DNA from: Carex sylvatica
Lineage: Eukaryota; Streptophyta; Magnoliopsida; Poales; Cyperaceae
Reading direction: 5' to 3'
DNA length: 64,000 bases
Assembly: GCA_964058845.1 (NCBI GenBank)
Contig: CAXKVR010000315.1
Location: 1 to 64,000, forward strand
Made by a program: the position numbers and the translations under genes. The notes under the pieces are model-generated. The model had not been told where the DNA came from. It ran no database searches and saw nothing but the letters and a program-made list of their open reading frames with translations. Shown in pieces: positions 59,619 through 64,000 of this stretch (position 1 is the stretch's first letter; each line of letters begins with the position of its first letter).

Positions 59619-61911
59619 TGTAACGTAGTGAAACTTTTAAAATAATAAGATTTTAAAAGATTAAAGTAAATATAGTTTTAGAAATTAAAAATCTAATGCG
59701 TGGAAATATTTTATATTGACTGATTGAGTTAAAGCGTCAAGAATCGAATTATAAATATAGAAAAATGGTCCAGTGCGGATGGATGACCCGCACTGCGGGT
59801 GGCTTCACCCGCACTGGGACAAGTTCCTTAATAAACGGCTGTAATTTCTCTGGGTGCGGGTGGTGGTGCGGATGGGCACACGCACTGCGGGTGAGTTCTG
59901 TACTCTTCTGAAAATTTCGCTAAGTACTGAATGCGGATGGGAGCATCCGCACTAGGCTCGGACTTTTTCTTCTGCGTAGTGAATGCGGCTGGATGATCCG
60001 CAGTGCGGATGGATGGACCGTAGTGCGGATGGATATTGTCCGCAGTGCGGATGATTGATCCGCACTGATATGTAATTTTATTATTTTTGAGGGGTTTATT
60101 TGCAAAATTTCAATTATTAATCAAAATCCTTCTTCTTCTTCTCATTTTCACGGGAATTAAAGAAGAGGGTTAGGGTGAGCCGAAAGGAAAAAGAGAAAGA
60201 GAGAGAGAGAGAGAAATTGAGCGCGGAATCTGATCGAACTGACCGGAAAATTGAGATTCGAGCTGAATTGACGATCCTTGATCGATTCTAAAGCTTCAAA
60301 TTGGTATATACATCTCTTTTGCAATTCTTTGAAAACCCTAAATTATTCGATTTGTCGTGATTTCGGTTGAAATTCGAATTAGGGTTTCAGTAATCGAGTT
60401 CTAGCTCGATTAGTTGTTAATTTATGATAATTGATATGATTTGTCTTCCTTTTCTCTTGGAAACCCTAATTCAAGTGATTTGTTAGATTTTTGGTGAAAT
60501 TTCGAATTCGAATTTGATTTGAAACATTATGACTCGATAATCGACTTGACTTGTATTTAAATCGATTGAATTTCTTTTATTAATTCATCTATGCTTTATT
60601 AACATAGGCATAGACCCTATCGAGTACGATTCAGCGAAATCGTCGGAAGTTCGGAATCTAGTGATAGCTGATTCTCTACGCATCTTACGTGATCAGGTGC
60701 GGGGGTTCACGGGATTTGTTTTGGGATTTATTTTAGGAATTAAATAGTTACGTATAAATGGCATGTTGAATTTCTAATTGCATGCATCATGGCATTATTG
60801 CATAATTAAGTAAATGTTATATCGGAATTGCTATATTGATGATGACCTAGCATATTGGTATGGTTTTACTGATTGACTGTTCCTTTGATTCTGATAAGAG
60901 AATGAAACCACAGTACTGAATTGATATTGTTATATTATATTGTATATTCATAGTTATTGCAAAGTCTAGAGTCGACGCTAGACTTTGCCTCAGGAACCAT
61001 ATGCGCATTTGGGGAATGACCCCACTGAACCCAGTACCGGTTGGGTAGGGGATACTGTTATTACATATATTATTGTGATTGTTGGAATACTGAACTGCGG
61101 TATAGTGATTGATGTGAAACTGTTACTGTATTGATAATCTTTGTTTCTGATTGAATTACTTTATTGCTAATCGTGAAATTCTGACTGATATGCATGTTTA
61201 ATTATGAACCAGAACAAGTAGAACGGTTAAGCCGACGAAGATAGATAACTAATTTCTATTCTTCCAACCTGACTTAGAGAGTTTGCATTTAGATCCAAAC
61301 ATCCTGAATAATTCCGTTTTGATTTTCTCCGAATGTGATAATAGTAGAAGTTCGCTTGAATTCCCTTTTTAAGTAATTGCATTTCATGATTAGCGAATAA
61401 ATAACTGAATAGTATACTAATGAATCAATTTAATTCTGATAATGGATTTCTTACAAATCCAGTAGCCCTATTTAAATTCTGCACTGAGAAACTGCGAATA
61501 AGTTTCTCACCCCTCTTCCCCCTCGTGGGTTTTTCAGGAAAGAAGGAATAGGATTTCGAGATCGTGCGGCGAGGATAAGAAAGGAGAGGTATAGATATGC
61601 CTTAATTAATGATCGTTTTGTACTAGTTAAGTACTCAGATCATATTTTGTTGTGTATAACCTTTGAACCAGACCTTTGTAAAACTTATTTTAATTATGTA
61701 GTGTAAATGTTTAATTCGTTAAGTAGGAGGTGTTGTAAGTAGGATGTGTTTTAATTATCTGATTTCAATTAACTGCGTGTCTGAATGTTTAAATCATTTT
61801 TGGTTAAAGTTGGGATGAATATAAATCATCTCATCGTTCTTGCCTCGTGAGTATATAGAAAATATATATTCACGGCGTAACTGTCGCGCCCCCTGGTTCC
61901 GGGGTGTGACA
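59619..61911 (+). repeat. 3' LTR (2293 bp)
   Basis: It is nearly identical to 52548-54859. Differences seen by eye: about five single-base changes, one extra C near 60336, and absence of the 20 bases at 52881-52900 of the left LTR, which lie between CCGCACT repeats. Confidence 0.92.
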
Positions 61912-61953
61912 GTATTACGGACCAATCCGTGATATGCATAGTACCATAGACTC

Positions 61954-63219
61954 ATATTCAATACATATAATAAAATTAGAAATATTAAATTAATATGGTT
62001 CATACCTTATTTCTCACTCAGGACCTACTGGTAAACTATATATTTGGTATACACTTCTGGAGCATCAATTTCCTCTTTCTGTTTCATCATGACTTTTGTT
62101 GTATGTCGTGATGTGCCTCTTGACAATGTGGCATATAACTAACCGTGCGAAAAAAAACATGCTCGGGTAAGATGTCGACGTTATAAATTATTTGTCTTTG
62201 TACTTTATTGATTGTCATGACAAAACTCAGACAAATAGGGAATTGGTTTTGTGTAAACTATAGATGAAGTTTAAAAGAAAGAGTAAGTCTTAGGTGCTCT
62301 GGATCACATAAAGCCTTACGTGCTACGGCCTCAAAAATCTATCGTAAAAACTTTAAATTTCGATCTAAGTAACTCACTAAATTGATTATACAATGAACTT
62401 AGAGAATACCAATTTTTACTATTTTTAGATTTTTTTTAATATTTTTATAATTTATGAAAGATGATAAAAAATAATCTAAAAATATTGACAATTTTCTTTT
62501 ATTCTAAGTTCTTTTGTACCTATCTTAAAAAATAGTAAAAAAATTTCAAAAAATATAAAATTTGATCTCTAATCATATTTTAATGTGAATATCATGTTGA
62601 GCGGTTCGAATCGTTTGTTTGAACTTTGAAATTGAAGATAAAAATATTTGAGTACGATTGGAATGAAACAATGGGGCATTTGAGCCCTCCTCTTGTATAA
62701 TAACCTAACTTATATAATATCATAAAAATATATAATTTGTCCCACTATATATATGTTTCAATGAATAATTAAATAAAATTATCTGAAATATTTATGAATC
62801 AATCTCGTCATAATGATAGTGTTAAATATAACATAAGAAATTATTATATATAATTTTGTATTTATTATTTTTCTATATAATAATGAGTATGAAATAATTT
62901 TTATTCAATAAACTAACAAAAACCTTTTCTTACTCGTACTGTTATCCGATAAGTAAACAAATAAATTTTCCTACTAAATATGGATGGTGTAAATTGATAA
63001 ACGGATGTGTCATCATGAATTCATGATTATATATGTTGATCCACCATCCATGTTGTAAACATTTTAAAATTACAAATAAACCATCAATGTTTTATTGCTT
63101 TTAAATGTAACGGCATAGACTGTATATGCATCCACATATATGCATATATGTATGCAATCGGCTGTCTTATGGAAAATGGCATGCAGTCTATTCTATGTAA
63201 ATTTAAATATGCGGCAGTT
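61954..63219. other. AT-rich DNA with a chimeric MITE fragment (62281-62695)
   Basis: 62281-62520 matches the left arm and core of the MITE at 11096-11737 (AAGTAACTCACTAAATTG). 62520-62695 ends like the unrelated copy at 28647-29051 (GGGGCATTTGAGCCCTCCTC). It is therefore a recombinant or a nested pair. The remaining DNA has no gene. Confidence 0.5.
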
Positions 63220-63227
63220 ATATATGG

Positions 63228-63713
63228 CAGTGTTATAAAATACGGTTTCTATGTGGTATATAGAAGGCCACCGCATTTTGCATATAGTATACCGTATATA
63301 CAGATTTTTATGCGGATTTATATATGCGGATTTTAAAATAAGAATTCATATATATTTGGAAGCATAATCTCACAACAAAAATAAGAATACACATGTTTGT
63401 AGATATAAGAATACACAATAGTAAAATAATAAAAGCATATATATTTTTAAAATTTACTGATTCAAAAATCTCATAGCAACAATTTTATACGGATCATATG
63501 CGGTTCATATGCGGATCATATGCGGTTCATATACGGATCATATGCGGTTTATATGCGAATTATATGCAGTTCATATGCGGATCATATGCGGTATGCGGTC
63601 AAAATTATATGGCCAAATATGCAGCCGCATATTAGACTGCATATTAAATTTTTATACGGTTCGAAACCGCATGCGCATATATACAGCCGTATAAGCTGCA
63701 TTTTGTTACACTA
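63228..63713. mobile_element. Non-autonomous hAT-like element with TATGCGG subterminal repeats
   Basis: ATATATGG is exactly duplicated at 63220-63227 and 63714-63721. The ends are CAGTGTTATAAAATACGG and, inverted, TAGTGTAACAAAATGCAG. Within it, 63488-63600 has about ten head-to-tail copies of an 11-base unit of the type TCATATGCGGT/A. No transposase is encoded; the open frames over the array are repeat translations. Confidence 0.8.
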
Positions 63714-63721
63714 ATATATGG

Positions 63722-64000
63722 TCACACATATACACATGCGGTTTATACACGGTCCTATACAAATTTTTATTAGTTGCACCCCAATTCGAAAAAGACCTAA
63801 ATAAAATTGCATAGGCTAAAATACCCATATATTATAAATTTATTTTATTTTATATATATATTCGTTTAATATTTTATAGTAAAACTGTATATGTATTTTC
63901 ACATTAAAATGTGATAAACAGTATACAATTACGTTCCGCATGCATAAACAAAAATACTGATCACCACAACAACATCAAATGTGAGCTCATCACTCTTATG
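63722..64000. other. Unassigned AT-rich DNA at the window end
   Basis: No gene. TATGCGG-like words continue to about 63750 and may belong to a larger element around the hAT copy. Confidence 0.4.

Larger units (their letters stand above)
52548..61911 (+). mobile_element. Ty3/gypsy LTR retrotransposon, probably Tekay/Del-type chromovirus (9.4 kb)
   Basis: It is complete: 5-bp duplication GTATT (52543-52547, 61912-61916), two TG...CA LTRs, a primer-binding site complementary to initiator tRNA-Met, gag-protease-RT-RNase H-integrase in gypsy order, and a polypurine tract. The C-terminus after integrase ([16 protein letters not shown], then [14 protein letters not shown]) resembles the chromodomain-like tail of the Tekay/Del clade. 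The LTRs differ by only about five substitutions, one 20-bp gap and one 1-bp gap over 2.3 kb, so the insertion is young. Pol is interrupted by one frameshift. Confidence 0.93.
52187..61953. mobile_element. Palindromic MITE interrupted by the Ty3/gypsy element
   Basis: The left 361 bases (52187-52547) and the last 42 bases (61912-61953) are the two parts. The right terminus reads inversely as GAGTCTATGGTACTATGCAT and matches the left GAGTATATGGTACTATGCAT. With the retrotransposon and one GTATT copy removed, the hairpin is continuous (ATTAATCCGTATTACGGACC). Confidence 0.8.

Noticed and set aside
63488..63600. CRISPR-like array
   Set aside because: The units are 11-base head-to-tail repeats without unique spacers, inside a hAT-like element in a plant genome.

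Overview
The window is nuclear DNA from a flowering plant, most likely a eudicot. The evidence is short GT-AG introns, genes of plant type (RAD54/CHR25-like SNF2 protein, PLAC8/PCR proteins, a MAKR/DUF1645-like small protein), a Ty3/gypsy chromovirus retrotransposon and very AT-rich intergenic DNA full of small inverted-repeat transposons. The species could not be identified from the sequence.

There are four protein-coding loci. (1) A two-exon gene for a 137-residue plant-specific protein lies on the minus strand at 1779-2725. (2) A complete 21-exon RAD54 recombination gene lies on the minus strand at 16574-25986; every splice phase fits and the product is 907 residues, close to Arabidopsis RAD54. 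(3, 4) Two tandem PLAC8/PCR genes lie on the plus strand at 43976-45722 and 49824-51655. They result from a segmental duplication of about 5 kb that carried upstream DNA with the gene. Copy 1 is intact (180 residues); copy 2 has a 2-bp frame change near its old start and a hAT insertion in intron 2, but keeps exons 2-4.

The rest is mostly mobile DNA. A nearly intact Ty3/gypsy element with 2.3-kb LTRs (52548-61911, direct repeat GTATT) sits inside a palindromic MITE. Its pol frame is broken by one base. A 1.2-kb solo LTR lies at 34418-35619. At least seven non-autonomous hAT-like elements have 8-bp target duplications (5971-6311, 13647-15362, 23239-23466, 32444-33205, 33319-33768, 50149-50528, 63228-63713), and a hAT transposase relic lies at 36192-37947. 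A family of about 400-bp near-palindromic MITEs with GAG...CTC ends and 9-10-bp target duplications recurs about ten times. At 39311-41794 these are nested several levels deep and include a degraded plastid-type tRNA-Gln(UUG) fragment. A pure A/T satellite-like tract lies upstream of RAD54.

The host genes do not form a pathway. I found no convincing new molecular system. The most unusual signals are the modular palindromic MITE family (interchangeable ends on shared cores), the nested insertion at 39-42 kb, the GC-rich hairpin array inside the LTRs, and the AACGTT array in the solo LTR. All splice sites, repeat boundaries and target duplications were read by eye.
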